Source: Tissierellales bacterium | Lineage (GTDB): Bacteria > Bacillota > Clostridia > Tissierellales > Tissierellaceae | Assembly: GCA_030146705.1 (NCBI GenBank) | Contig: JASLBE010000030.1 | Span: 1-9,666 of the forward strand | Reading direction: 5' to 3' | Length of the DNA stretch: 9,666 nucleotides | In this document: positions 1-7,440 of the stretch, piece by piece | How the letters are laid out: every line of letters starts with the position of its first letter | Position numbering within the stretch: position 1 is the stretch's first letter | Notes under the pieces: model-generated | The model's input: only the letters and a program-made list of their open reading frames with translations | Told to the model about the DNA's origin: nothing | The model's database searches: none | Program-made: the position numbers and the translations under genes

Positions 1-627
1 GGTAGTGGTAAGTCTTCTGTTATAAAACTAATACCTAGGCTAGTAGATGTTACAGAGGGTCAGGTCCTAATAGATGGAATAGATATTAGGGACTACGATT
101 TAGATTTTCTAAGGTCCCAAATAGGGTATGTTCCACAAAAATCTAATCTTTTTTCAGGAACTATAAAAGAAAACCTTCTATTTGGAAATAGTAAGGCAAG
201 TGACGAAGAATTAGAAAAGGCTGCAAAAATTTCTCAAGCCTATGAGTTTATCCATAGTTCTCCAGAAGGATACAATAGAATTTTATCTGAAGGAGGCATA
301 AATTTATCTGGTGGACAACAGCAAAGACTATGTATTGCTAGAGCCTTAACCAGAAATGTTCCAATTTATATATTTGATGATAGCTTTTCAGCCTTAGACT
401 ATAAGACTGACTATATTCTTCGTAAAGAACTAAAAAAAGAGGTTTCTGGTGCAACTATTTTAATAGTAGCCCAAAGGGTTGGTACTATTATGGATGCTGA
501 TAAAATAGTTGTTTTAGATAGTGGTGAACTAGTTGATATTGGTACCCATAAAGAGCTTTTAAAGAGATGTGATGTCTATTACCAAATAGCTAGTTCTCAG
601 CTTACAAAGGAGGAATTAGAACGATGA
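1..627 (+). CDS. ABC exporter half-transporter, degenerate-site subunit, 3' part only (ATP-binding domain)
   Basis: This gene is cut by the left window edge. The 208 visible residues start inside Walker A (GSGKSS), so the membrane domain and the front of the ATPase domain are missing. Visible motifs, numbered from the first visible residue, are the Q-loop Q46, an intact signature LSGGQ (102-106), Walker B IYIFD ending at D126, and a D-loop SALD. Two key residues are altered. The catalytic Glu after Walker B is Asp (D127), and the switch-region His is Gln (Q158, in VAQR). In heterodimeric exporters such as TM287/288 and BmrCD, these changes mark the subunit that supplies the non-hydrolysing Walker site while its intact signature serves the partner's active site. 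The TGA stop overlaps the next gene's ATG (ATGA, 624-627), so the two are translationally coupled. The family call is secure. The exported substrate cannot be told from sequence; multidrug or lipid-like export is typical of the family. Confidence 0.93.
   Translation, partial: GSGKSSVIKLIPRLVDVTEGQVLIDGIDIRDYDLDFLRSQIGYVPQKSNLFSGTIKENLLFGNSKASDEELEKAAKISQAYEFIHSSPEGYNRILSEGGINLSGGQQQRLCIARALTRNVPIYIFDDSFSALDYKTDYILRKELKKEVSGATILIVAQRVGTIMDADKIVVLDSGELVDIGTHKELLKRCDVYYQIASSQLTKEELER
606..613 (+). promoter_or_regulatory. Ribosome binding site of the second ABC subunit, inside the upstream gene
   Basis: AAAGGAGG lies 10 bases before the ATG at 624, within the last codons of the upstream subunit. 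With the ATGA stop/start overlap it supports coupled translation and near-equal production of the two halves of the heterodimer. It also fixes the start of the downstream gene. Confidence 0.85.
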
Positions 628-2417
628 AAAAGTCATTAGATAGATTAATTAGTTTTACAAAACCTTATCGTGGTAAATTCTTTCTATCAATATTTTTTAC
701 AATTATTTATACTTTAGCAAGGGCTAGCCAACCTCTTATAATAGGTATGGGGATTTCAGAGCTTGCTAGAAATATTAGGGATTGGACTATCAATGGTAGT
801 GGTGGTATAAACTTCCAATATATAGGTAAAATTATTATCCTCCTTGTAATCACAGGTGGTATAGATGCTCTAGGAGAATATATATCAAATTTCATCCTAG
901 CTGATGCCGTCCAAAAAACCACCCTAGATATAAGGGGAGCTATTTATAAAAAAATAAATGTCCTTCCTGTTTCTTACTTTGATAGTAGGCAACAAGGAGA
1001 AATTTTAAGTAGGGTTACAACAGATGTAACAGTTGTGAGTGATGCCATGCAACAAACCTTATTACATGTGTTAAGTGCTGGTTTATCTTTATCCTTCAGT
1101 GTTATATTTATGTTCTCCCTATCACCCTTCTTTGCCTTAATAAGTTTAATTATGTATCCAATTTGTTTTATTATATTTAAAACTTATCTAGTGAAAACTC
1201 AGGCAAATTTTAGGGAACTACAAAATTCTTTAGGAGATTTAAATGGCTATACGCAAGAATATTATTCTGGCTACCTAATAACTAAATTATTTAGCCAAGA
1301 AGAAAAGGTAGTAGATGGATTTAAAGAGGTAAATGATAGGTTGACTAAAACAGGATTTAAGGCAAACTTTATATCTAGTACAATTAATCCTATGTTAAGT
1401 TATATAACCCACTTATTCTACATTATCCTATTTTTACTATTATCCCTATTTGTTCTTGACTCACCCCTTACAATTTTTGGGGTAGTTGTAGCTAAGCAAA
1501 TGGAAATAGGTTCTATCCAAGCCTTTATCCAATATGTTTGGCAGGCTAGTGGTCCAATAGGTCAAATAACACAACTTTCAAACCTATTCCAAACTGCAAC
1601 AGCTTCTTTAGGAAGGGTATTTAATATCTTAGATGAAGAAGAAGAAAAATATATTGAAGAAGTCCATGATCTTTCCAAAGTAGATATTAAGGGAAATATT
1701 CAATTTGAAAATATACAATTTGGATACAGCGAAGATAAGCTACTAATGGATGGAATAAATATAGATGTAAAATCTGGAGATACTATAGCTGTAGTTGGTC
1801 CTACAGGAGCAGGTAAAACTACTTTAATAAACCTCCTTATGAGGTTTTATGATATTTCTGGTGGTAAAATAACAATTGATGGCATTGATGTAAAAGAACT
1901 TAGTAAGCGACAATCTAGAAGCGTATTTGCTATTGTTTCCCAAAGTCCTTGGTTGTATTCTACAACAATAGCTGAAAATATTAGGTTCGGAAAACTAGAT
2001 GCTAGTCTTGAAGAGGTTGTAAATGCAGCAAAAACTGCCAAGGCTGACCACTTTATTAGGACCCTACCAGATGGGTATAACACAGTAATAAATGAAGAAA
2101 GTAGCAATGTATCTCAAGGAGAAAAACAGCTAATAACCATAGCCAGGGCTTTAATTAAAGATCCTGATATCTTAACTTTAGACGAGGCTACAAGTTCAGT
2201 TGATACTAGGGTAGAACATTTAATTCAAAATGCTATGGACCTTGCTATGGAAGGTAGGACAAGTTTTATAATAGCCCATAGACTATCTACAATTAGAGAT
2301 GCTGACATGATTTTAGTTATGCAAAATGGTTCTATAACAGAACAAGGTACCCATGATGAGTTAATTGAAAAAGCTGGAGTCTATAAAGACTTATATGAAA
2401 GTCAATTTTTAAAATAG
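624..2417 (+). CDS. ABC exporter half-transporter, catalytic-site subunit (membrane domain plus ATP-binding domain)
   Basis: This 597-residue protein has the normal length for a type IV exporter half. The N-terminal membrane domain (about residues 15-320) carries hydrophobic segments near 18-42, 66-92, 146-190 and 255-290. The ATPase domain (about 355-597) has a probable A-loop Tyr at 368, Walker A GPTGAGKTT at 392-400, Q-loop Q440, Walker B with D520 and catalytic E521, D-loop SSVD and switch H552. All residues for hydrolysis are therefore present. The signature is abnormal: VSQGEKQ (S497-Q502) replaces LSGGQ. This complements the Walker B and switch defects of the upstream partner, so together they should form one competent and one degenerate ATP site. 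The protein acts at the cytoplasmic membrane as an ATP-driven exporter. The start is fixed by AAAGGAGG at 606-613. Transcription should end at the hairpin at 2419-2450. Substrate unknown; BmrCD/LmrCD-like multidrug export is one possibility. Confidence 0.95.
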   Translation: MKKSLDRLISFTKPYRGKFFLSIFFTIIYTLARASQPLIIGMGISELARNIRDWTINGSGGINFQYIGKIIILLVITGGIDALGEYISNFILADAVQKTTLDIRGAIYKKINVLPVSYFDSRQQGEILSRVTTDVTVVSDAMQQTLLHVLSAGLSLSFSVIFMFSLSPFFALISLIMYPICFIIFKTYLVKTQANFRELQNSLGDLNGYTQEYYSGYLITKLFSQEEKVVDGFKEVNDRLTKTGFKANFISSTINPMLSYITHLFYIILFLLLSLFVLDSPLTIFGVVVAKQMEIGSIQAFIQYVWQASGPIGQITQLSNLFQTATASLGRVFNILDEEEEKYIEEVHDLSKVDIKGNIQFENIQFGYSEDKLLMDGINIDVKSGDTIAVVGPTGAGKTTLINLLMRFYDISGGKITIDGIDVKELSKRQSRSVFAIVSQSPWLYSTTIAENIRFGKLDASLEEVVNAAKTAKADHFIRTLPDGYNTVINEESSNVSQGEKQLITIARALIKDPDILTLDEATSSVDTRVEHLIQNAMDLAMEGRTSFIIAHRLSTIRDADMILVMQNGSITEQGTHDELIEKAGVYKDLYESQFLK

Positions 2418-2418
2418 A

Positions 2419-2450
2419 AAAAAACCTAAGGAACTTTCCTTAGGTTTTTT
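2419..2450. terminator. Bidirectional rho-independent terminator between convergent genes
   Basis: The stem CCTAAGG (2425-2431) pairs with CCTTAGG (2438-2444) around a six-base loop. It is flanked by an A-run on the left (2419-2424) and a T-run on the right (2445-2450), so it has a U-tract on either strand. It starts one base after the ABC gene stop and ends one base before the stop codon of the convergent peptidase gene. One hairpin therefore probably terminates both operons. Confidence 0.9.
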
Positions 2451-2451
2451 C

Positions 2452-4254
2452 TTATATTAACTTATCTAATTCATCTACTAGATCAGAAAAAACTTTTATA
2501 GCATTTTCAACTGGTGTTTTTTCTTCCATATTAACTCCCAAATCTTTTAATATATTAAGTGGATAGTCAGAACTACCACTGGATAAAAATTTAATATACC
2601 TATCTACAATACCTTCCTCTTTTGCTAAAATCTTACTTGCTATACTAACTGCAGCTGAGTATCCAGTAGCATATTGATAGACATAGTAATTATAGTAAAA
2701 ATGCGGAATCCTAGACCATTCGTGGTCTATTTCATCATCTAATACCATTTCTTCACCAAAATATAACCTATTTAACTTCTTGTATTCATCATTTAAATAA
2801 TCAGCTGTTAGGGCACCACCAGCCTCAACATATTCATTAATTATCTTTTCAAATTCAGCAAACATAGTTTGCCTATAAACGGTTGCCCTAAAGGCATCTA
2901 TAAAATGTCCTAAAAGATAAGCTTTTTCAGACTTAGTTTTTGCATTTTCTAACAGGTAGTTTATTAAAAGCACCTCATTAACAGTAGATGCTACTTCTGC
3001 AACAAATATCCCATAACTAGAGTATATAAAAGGCTGGTTTTTTCTTGATAAATAGCTATGGATAGAGTGGCCCATTTCATGAGCAGTAGTAAAGACACTA
3101 TCAATTGTATCTTTATAGTTCAATAAGATAAAGGGTTTTGAATCATAAGATCCTCCAGAATATCCACCTGACCTCTTACCAACATTTTCATAAACATCTA
3201 TCCACCTAGAATTAAATCCTTCCCTTACTATTTCTAAATATTCTTCGCCAAGAGGTTCTAGTGCTTTTTCAATTAATTCCTTTGCCTCTTCAAAACTATA
3301 TTTAAAGTCATAGTCTTTAACTATAGGGTTATAAATATCATACATATGGATTTCATCTAGGTCCATAGCTCTTTTCCTAATTTTAACATACTTATACATA
3401 GGCTCCATATTTTCATGAATTGTAGCAATTAGGTTATTATAAACATCTACAGAAATATTGTTTTCATCTAAGGATGCCTCCATAGTATTTTTATATCCCC
3501 TCATTTCTGCAAAAAACTTATTGGCCTTTAGTTCTCCGTCTAAAACTGCTGCAAAAGTATTTTTAAGTCCCATATATACAGAATACATTTGCTCAAAAGC
3601 ATTTTTTCTAACGGCTCTATCTTTACTCATCATCAAAGAAATATAATTTCCATGAGTTATTTCAACCTCTTCTCCCTCTTCATTTTTTATACTAGGGAAT
3701 TTTAAGTCTGCATTATTTAGCATAGAAAATACATTTTCTGAATTAGAGGCCATCTCACTTGCCTTAGACATTATAGCCTCTTCCCTAGGAGATAATATAT
3801 GGTCCTTCCTCCTAAGAGTCTCTTTAATTTCTTGCCTATAAAGACATAGGTCCTTATTCCTCTTAAAGAAATCTTCTATTTCTTCCTTAGTAAATTCTAA
3901 AACCTCTGGCGTAAAGAAAGCCATTTTCTCTTGACTGGCTATATATAGCCTAAAAGCTTTATCAGACAAGGCTTGATACTTGCTATCCCTAGTATCTTCA
4001 TCTAATTTTAAAGAAGCATATGAGTAAAGGTTTCCCAAAATCCTAAAAATATTGTCCCTTGCCCTTAAGGCTTCTAATAAGGTTTCTGGTCCCTCCTTCA
4101 ACCTTGACTTATAGCCTAGAAATTCTTCTACTTTTTTTTCAACTAGCTTGTAGTCTTCCTCCCAAGCATCTAGGTTTTCATAAAGAGATTCAACATCCCA
4201 TTTATACTCCTTATCTATATCTTTTCTTTCTAATAATTTATTCTTATTATCCAT
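2452..4254 (-). CDS. pepF: Oligoendopeptidase F, zinc metallopeptidase of family M3B
   Basis: This is a 600-residue cytoplasmic peptidase with no signal peptide; the length matches PepF proteins. PepF hydrolyses short peptides, with roles reported in peptide nutrition and in turnover of signal or secretion-derived peptides. The N-terminal part has the EYKWDVESLY pattern typical of PepF (about residues 16-25), followed by the oligopeptidase F N-terminal domain (about 115-185) and the M3 catalytic domain (about 205-585). The zinc site HEMGH is at 392-396 (ligands H392 and H396, catalytic E393). The third ligand is probably E420 in FVAEVAST. A Tyr-rich stretch near the C-terminus (around PHFYYNYYVYQYATGY) matches the substrate-binding region of the family. 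The start is supported by AGGAG at 4262-4266, 7 bases upstream, overlapping the stop codon of the upstream transpeptidase gene. Only 10 bases separate the two genes, so pepF is the last gene of the FHA-rodA-pbpA operon. The gene is intact, and its link to wall synthesis is positional only. Confidence 0.97.
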   Translation of the reverse strand: MDNKNKLLERKDIDKEYKWDVESLYENLDAWEEDYKLVEKKVEEFLGYKSRLKEGPETLLEALRARDNIFRILGNLYSYASLKLDEDTRDSKYQALSDKAFRLYIASQEKMAFFTPEVLEFTKEEIEDFFKRNKDLCLYRQEIKETLRRKDHILSPREEAIMSKASEMASNSENVFSMLNNADLKFPSIKNEEGEEVEITHGNYISLMMSKDRAVRKNAFEQMYSVYMGLKNTFAAVLDGELKANKFFAEMRGYKNTMEASLDENNISVDVYNNLIATIHENMEPMYKYVKIRKRAMDLDEIHMYDIYNPIVKDYDFKYSFEEAKELIEKALEPLGEEYLEIVREGFNSRWIDVYENVGKRSGGYSGGSYDSKPFILLNYKDTIDSVFTTAHEMGHSIHSYLSRKNQPFIYSSYGIFVAEVASTVNEVLLINYLLENAKTKSEKAYLLGHFIDAFRATVYRQTMFAEFEKIINEYVEAGGALTADYLNDEYKKLNRLYFGEEMVLDDEIDHEWSRIPHFYYNYYVYQYATGYSAAVSIASKILAKEEGIVDRYIKFLSSGSSDYPLNILKDLGVNMEEKTPVENAIKVFSDLVDELDKLI

Positions 4255-4264
4255 CTAATCACTC

Positions 4265-5674
4265 CTAATAACCTAAAGTTTTTATAGCATACTCCATTGT
4301 TTGTTTAGCTAGAGGTGCTGCAAGCTTCCCACCATTTCCTCCGGATTCCTCAAGGACTACTACTGTAACTATGGCTGGATCTTCAACTGGTGCAAAACCA
4401 ACAAACCAAGCATGGGTCTTTCCAGAAGAATTTTCCGCTGTTCCAGTTTTACCTCCAACATTTACACCTCTTATTTTAGCATTAGTTCCAGTACCCTGTC
4501 TAACTACATTACCCATTATATGCCTAATATAATTAGCATCATCCTCATTTAAAACCTGGCTTAGTTCTTTAGGCTTCCTTCTTTCTATAACCTCTCCATC
4601 TTTATTAATTACTTCTTTTATTAAACTAGGTTCCATCATACTTCCACCATTTACTATTCCCGATGTAATAACAGCCATATTTAAAGGAGTCACTAAAACC
4701 TTTCCCTGACCAATACCACTGGCAGCTAATTCTGTTTTTTCAACTATATCTTTATAATTAAAAATAGAAGCCGTAGTAGTTATCTCTAGGGGAAGCTTCC
4801 TATTAAGATAAAACTTATCCCCATCTTTTCCAAACTTATCCTTGCCAAGTTCTACAGCCTTTTCTACAAAATAATTGTTACAAGACTTAGTTAAGGCCTT
4901 ATCCAGGTCTATATTTCCATGCCCCCTAGGGTTGTAATCCTTAAAAGTATAACCATCCACCTTAGTTTTACCCCTACAAAGATAAGCCTCTTCTAAACCA
5001 TTATTTAAAATAGATGCAGCAGTAACTATTTTAAAAGTAGAGCCTGGTTCATAAAGACCTTGAGTAGCCCTATTTAATAAGGGACTATTTGGATTTTCTG
5101 TTATGTCCTTCCACTCTTCTTTTAAATTTGAGGCATCAAAATCCGGATAGCTTACCATAGAATATATTTCTCCAGTCTTAGGGTTCATAGTTACTATAGA
5201 CCCTCTCTTGCCTTCTAATAGTTCCCTTGTTTTCGCTTGTAACCTATGGTCTAGGCTTGTTTTTATTGAGTTTCCAATTTTTTCACTTTCCATCATCTTC
5301 TTGATTTCATTTACTGTAGAGCTCTCCTCTATACCTAATAAAGTATTATTAAAAGTATGCTCTAATCCTGTTTTACCATACTCCCTGTAACTATAACCTA
5401 CTATATGGCTATAAAGATTTTTATAGTCATATACCCTCCTAGTTACCTCACTATTTTCATCCCTAACACTATAGGCCAACTCTAACCCATTCCTATCTAA
5501 AATACTTCCCCTCATTATTTTTTCTTCATTTATCCACTGTCTTTTATTATAATTATTGTTCTTAACAGTTTCTGCTTGAAAAATTTGAAAATAAGTTAAG
5601 TAAACTATTAGACTCATAAAGGCTAGAATAATGGCAAAAAGTATTATTAAAATCCTCTTATGTTCCTTATTCAT
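4265..5674 (-). CDS. pbpA: Penicillin-binding protein, class B-like D,D-transpeptidase of the PbpA/FtsI group
   Basis: This 469-residue wall transpeptidase cross-links peptidoglycan outside the membrane. With this start there is one N-terminal membrane anchor (about 8-30), then the class B pedestal motif RGSILDRNG (about 55-63), then the transpeptidase domain (about 150-469). All catalytic motifs are present: STFK at 212-215 (nucleophile S212), SCN at 264-266 and KTG at 409-411. The size resembles mycobacterial PbpA (about 490 residues) rather than the larger PBP2 or sporulation SpoVD, and no PASTA repeats follow. An in-frame ATG at 5683 would add three residues. I prefer 5674 because AGAGG (5684-5688) sits 9 bases before it but directly abuts the 5683 ATG. 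The gene overlaps the end of the upstream RodA/FtsW gene by 8 bases, as expected for a polymerase and transpeptidase made as a pair. Transpeptidase function is near certain; its exact role (elongation or division) is inferred from context. Confidence 0.95.
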   Translation of the reverse strand: MNKEHKRILIILFAIILAFMSLIVYLTYFQIFQAETVKNNNYNKRQWINEEKIMRGSILDRNGLELAYSVRDENSEVTRRVYDYKNLYSHIVGYSYREYGKTGLEHTFNNTLLGIEESSTVNEIKKMMESEKIGNSIKTSLDHRLQAKTRELLEGKRGSIVTMNPKTGEIYSMVSYPDFDASNLKEEWKDITENPNSPLLNRATQGLYEPGSTFKIVTAASILNNGLEEAYLCRGKTKVDGYTFKDYNPRGHGNIDLDKALTKSCNNYFVEKAVELGKDKFGKDGDKFYLNRKLPLEITTTASIFNYKDIVEKTELAASGIGQGKVLVTPLNMAVITSGIVNGGSMMEPSLIKEVINKDGEVIERRKPKELSQVLNEDDANYIRHIMGNVVRQGTGTNAKIRGVNVGGKTGTAENSSGKTHAWFVGFAPVEDPAIVTVVVLEESGGNGGKLAAPLAKQTMEYAIKTLGY

Positions 5675-6902
5675 AACTACCATCCTCTGTTTTTATTTCC
5701 TCAGAAGCCCTCTGCAAAACCCCAATAGCTATAAAACTAGTTAGCATAGATGTTCCACCATAAGATATAAAGGGTAGGGTTATCCCTGTAAGTGGAATTA
5801 CCCTTAGGACACCCCCTAAGATTATAAATATTTGGACTCCAAAAGATAGGCTCACCCCTAAAGATAAAATTCTGTAGAATTTATTACTTTGGGTCATAGC
5901 TATTTTAAAACCCCTATAAACAAAAATTAAGAATAGCATTATTATTCCTATCCCTGTTAAAGTTCCCATCTCTTCACAGATTGCCCCAAATATAAAGTCT
6001 GTATGGACTTCTGGTATAAAGCTAGGATAACCAAGACCTATACCGGAACCAAAAAAACCACCATCAGCTATGGCAAATAAAGATTGGGTTATTTGATAGC
6101 CCTGATGTTCTATATACTTCCAAGGGTTTATCCAGGATTGAAACCTAATTTTTACATGGTCAAATAGCTTATAGCCTAGCCCTCCTCCAATAATAAATAG
6201 GAGGATATTAAAGTATATTAGTTTCCTATCTTCCTCATAAACAAATTGTAGGCCAACAAAAATACTATAAAATACAACAGCCATACCAAGGTCTCTTTGG
6301 ATAAATAAAAGTCCTAAAAATGAATAAACTATAGCCATTAAAATTAGTGACCCATGCTTATATTTCTTTTTTATTTTTTCATAATTTGAATAATACGAAG
6401 CCAATATAAAAATTAATAATATTTTTATTAATTCTGCTGGCTGGAAGGATATCGGACCCATTTTAATCCAGTTTTTTGCACCCTTTGTTGCTGTTCCCAA
6501 GGTCAAAGTCAAGAAAAAAAGTATATAGGCAGACCCTATATAAACTGGGAGCAAGCTTTCCAAGTGTTTAATATTTTTCATTATAAAATAAGTTATAAAA
6601 AACATTACAATCCCAATTAGTATCCAGATTAATTGTTTTATTCCTAGCTGGGTGTCTATCCTATAAATCATAATTGCGCCTATTGACATAAGGAGGGAAA
6701 CTATTAAAAATACATACTTATCTCCAGTTGAAACCTTGTTTAACAAGGCATTGGAAAAGTAAATCAAGGCTATTAGGCCAACCACTGCCAAGATACTAAA
6801 ATCTGTCATATTATCCTGCTCGTATGTAACGATCAAAATCAAGGCTAGTACTTCAAATAAAAATAATAACCTCCTAGGCGTCTTAAGTTTTATCTTCTTC
6901 AT
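5667..6902 (-). CDS. rodA: SEDS-family peptidoglycan glycosyltransferase, RodA/FtsW/SpoVE type
   Basis: This 411-residue polytopic membrane protein has roughly ten hydrophobic segments. SEDS proteins polymerise lipid II into glycan strands together with a partner class B PBP, here encoded directly downstream. Family motifs in order are GAKNW (141-145), SFQPAELIK (152-160), RDLG with the probable catalytic Asp D204 (the position of T. thermophilus RodA D255), SLFAIADGGFFGSGIGLG (about 274-291), VHTDFIFG...EEMG (about 299-313) and IPLTGITLPFISYGGTS (about 369-385). The residue before the catalytic Asp is Arg, whereas most RodA/FtsW proteins have Pro (PDLG). The ribosome site GGTGAT (6909-6914) is 6 bases before the ATG, in the 13-base gap after the FHA gene. 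FtsW, RodA and SpoVE are hard to separate from sequence alone. The FHA-SEDS-PbpA order resembles the actinobacterial rodA-pbpA cluster, so RodA is preferred. Confidence 0.95.
   Translation of the reverse strand: MKKIKLKTPRRLLFLFEVLALILIVTYEQDNMTDFSILAVVGLIALIYFSNALLNKVSTGDKYVFLIVSLLMSIGAIMIYRIDTQLGIKQLIWILIGIVMFFITYFIMKNIKHLESLLPVYIGSAYILFFLTLTLGTATKGAKNWIKMGPISFQPAELIKILLIFILASYYSNYEKIKKKYKHGSLILMAIVYSFLGLLFIQRDLGMAVVFYSIFVGLQFVYEEDRKLIYFNILLFIIGGGLGYKLFDHVKIRFQSWINPWKYIEHQGYQITQSLFAIADGGFFGSGIGLGYPSFIPEVHTDFIFGAICEEMGTLTGIGIIMLFLIFVYRGFKIAMTQSNKFYRILSLGVSLSFGVQIFIILGGVLRVIPLTGITLPFISYGGTSMLTSFIAIGVLQRASEEIKTEDGSYE
5684..5688 (-). promoter_or_regulatory. Ribosome binding site that decides the transpeptidase start
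   Basis: On the minus strand this reads AGAGG, inside the last codons of the upstream RodA/FtsW gene. It is 9 bases from the ATG at 5674 and zero bases from the ATG at 5683, so the downstream ATG is favoured. Confidence 0.6.
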
Positions 6903-6915
6903 AATTTAATCACCA

Positions 6916-7344
6916 CTATTTGTTTTTAAATTTAAATTCTAAGTCACCAACTTTTAATACATCTCCCGATTTTAATTCAGTAGCCCCAAGGAGTTTTTTT
7001 CCATTTAAATAAGTTCCATTGGCACTATTTAAGTCCTTTATAATATATTTCCCATCCAGCTTAAAAAGCTTTGTATTATGCTTGGATACATAAGGGTCTT
7101 CTATTACAATATCATTGTTTAAACTTCTTCCAATATTTATTTCTCTATTTAAAACATAATACTCCTTTATTAAATAAGGTATAGCCTCTATATCATTTAA
7201 AAGTTCTATATAACCTTCATTCCCAGAAGTTATAAAACTAAGTCCTCTTATGTCTAGATATATTAGCTTTATAATACTATATATAAAAAAATATATAATT
7301 ATTATAAATAAATATTTAAAAACCAAAGATATTAATTTAAACAT
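6916..7344 (-). CDS. Small membrane-anchored FHA-domain protein, probable phosphothreonine-dependent regulator of wall synthesis
   Basis: This 142-residue protein has one strongly hydrophobic N-terminal segment (about residues 5-29) and a C-terminal FHA domain (about 65-142). A short linker (about 31-62) of no recognised fold joins them. FHA core residues are present: G72-R73, S87 and H89 (in VSKHN), then S107, N109-G110-T111 and N114-G115. The phosphopeptide-binding face therefore looks intact. FHA domains bind phosphothreonine, usually made by PknB/PrkC-type kinases. In actinobacteria FhaA/FhaB lie beside rodA-pbpA and kinase genes; here the kinase and phosphatase are not in view. The segment orientation suggests a membrane-tethered FHA domain in the cytoplasm. 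It is the first gene of the operon, with a very strong ribosome site (AGGAGG, 7351-7356) six bases before the ATG. Domain assignment is confident. Partner and phosphorylated target are unknown, though the polymerase and transpeptidase encoded next to it are obvious candidates. Confidence 0.92.
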   Translation of the reverse strand: MFKLISLVFKYLFIIIIYFFIYSIIKLIYLDIRGLSFITSGNEGYIELLNDIEAIPYLIKEYYVLNREINIGRSLNNDIVIEDPYVSKHNTKLFKLDGKYIIKDLNSANGTYLNGKKLLGATELKSGDVLKVGDLEFKFKNK

Positions 7345-7371
7345 ATACTACCTCCTCTTATTGATATTTCT

Positions 7372-7389
7372 AGTTTATCACAGTTTATC
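7372..7389. repeat. Tandem 8-base repeat AGTTTATC with 10-base period
   Basis: AGTTTATC occurs at 7372-7379 and again at 7382-7389, exactly 10 bases apart, about one helical turn. The first copy overlaps the candidate -10 of the FHA operon. It could be a side-by-side binding site for a regulator, or chance in low-complexity DNA. Confidence 0.5.
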
Positions 7390-7399
7390 TTTTTTTCTA
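7372..7399 (-). promoter_or_regulatory. Candidate promoter of the FHA-rodA-pbpA-pepF operon
   Basis: On the minus strand a weak -35 TAGAAA (7394-7399) is followed after 16 bases by TAAACT (7372-7377). The latter is preceded by TGA, giving an extended -10 form. Each hexamer matches consensus at four of six positions. The predicted start of transcription near 7365 would leave a leader of about 20 bases ending in the strong AGGAGG. Placement is sensible, but in such AT-rich DNA the match could be chance. Confidence 0.35.
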
Positions 7400-7418
7400 T
7401 ATTTTTATTTAAACTTAA

Positions 7419-7430
7419 CTTAATATTAAG
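7419..7430. promoter_or_regulatory. Perfect 12-base palindrome, possible operator
   Basis: CTTAATATTAAG is its own reverse complement. It covers the -35 position relative to the extended -10 at 7441-7449, so a dimeric repressor bound here would block the hydrolase promoter. No -35 consensus is visible in it. The palindrome is directly observed; the operator role is inference. Confidence 0.35.
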
Positions 7431-7440
7431 AATTTCTTTA

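Noticed and set aside
707..922. Open reading frame on the minus strand inside the second ABC gene
   Set aside because: Opposite a well-supported ABC membrane domain, with no ribosome site or recognisable domain; a shadow frame.
1847..2107. Open reading frame on the minus strand opposite the ATPase domain
   Set aside because: Shadow of the conserved ATP-binding domain; composition reflects the antisense of real codons.
3458..3646. Plus-strand open frame inside pepF
   Set aside because: Antisense to an intact pepF with clear family motifs; no ribosome site or homology.
4059..4268. Plus-strand open frame over the start of pepF
   Set aside because: Antisense to the pepF N-terminus and the pbpA-pepF junction; no supporting signal.
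5208..5390. Plus-strand open frame inside the transpeptidase gene
   Set aside because: Antisense to conserved PBP sequence; no ribosome site.
7261..7320. Very AT-rich stretch considered as an origin or promoter cluster
   Set aside because: It encodes the hydrophobic helix of the FHA protein; Ile/Tyr/Phe/Leu codons explain the composition.
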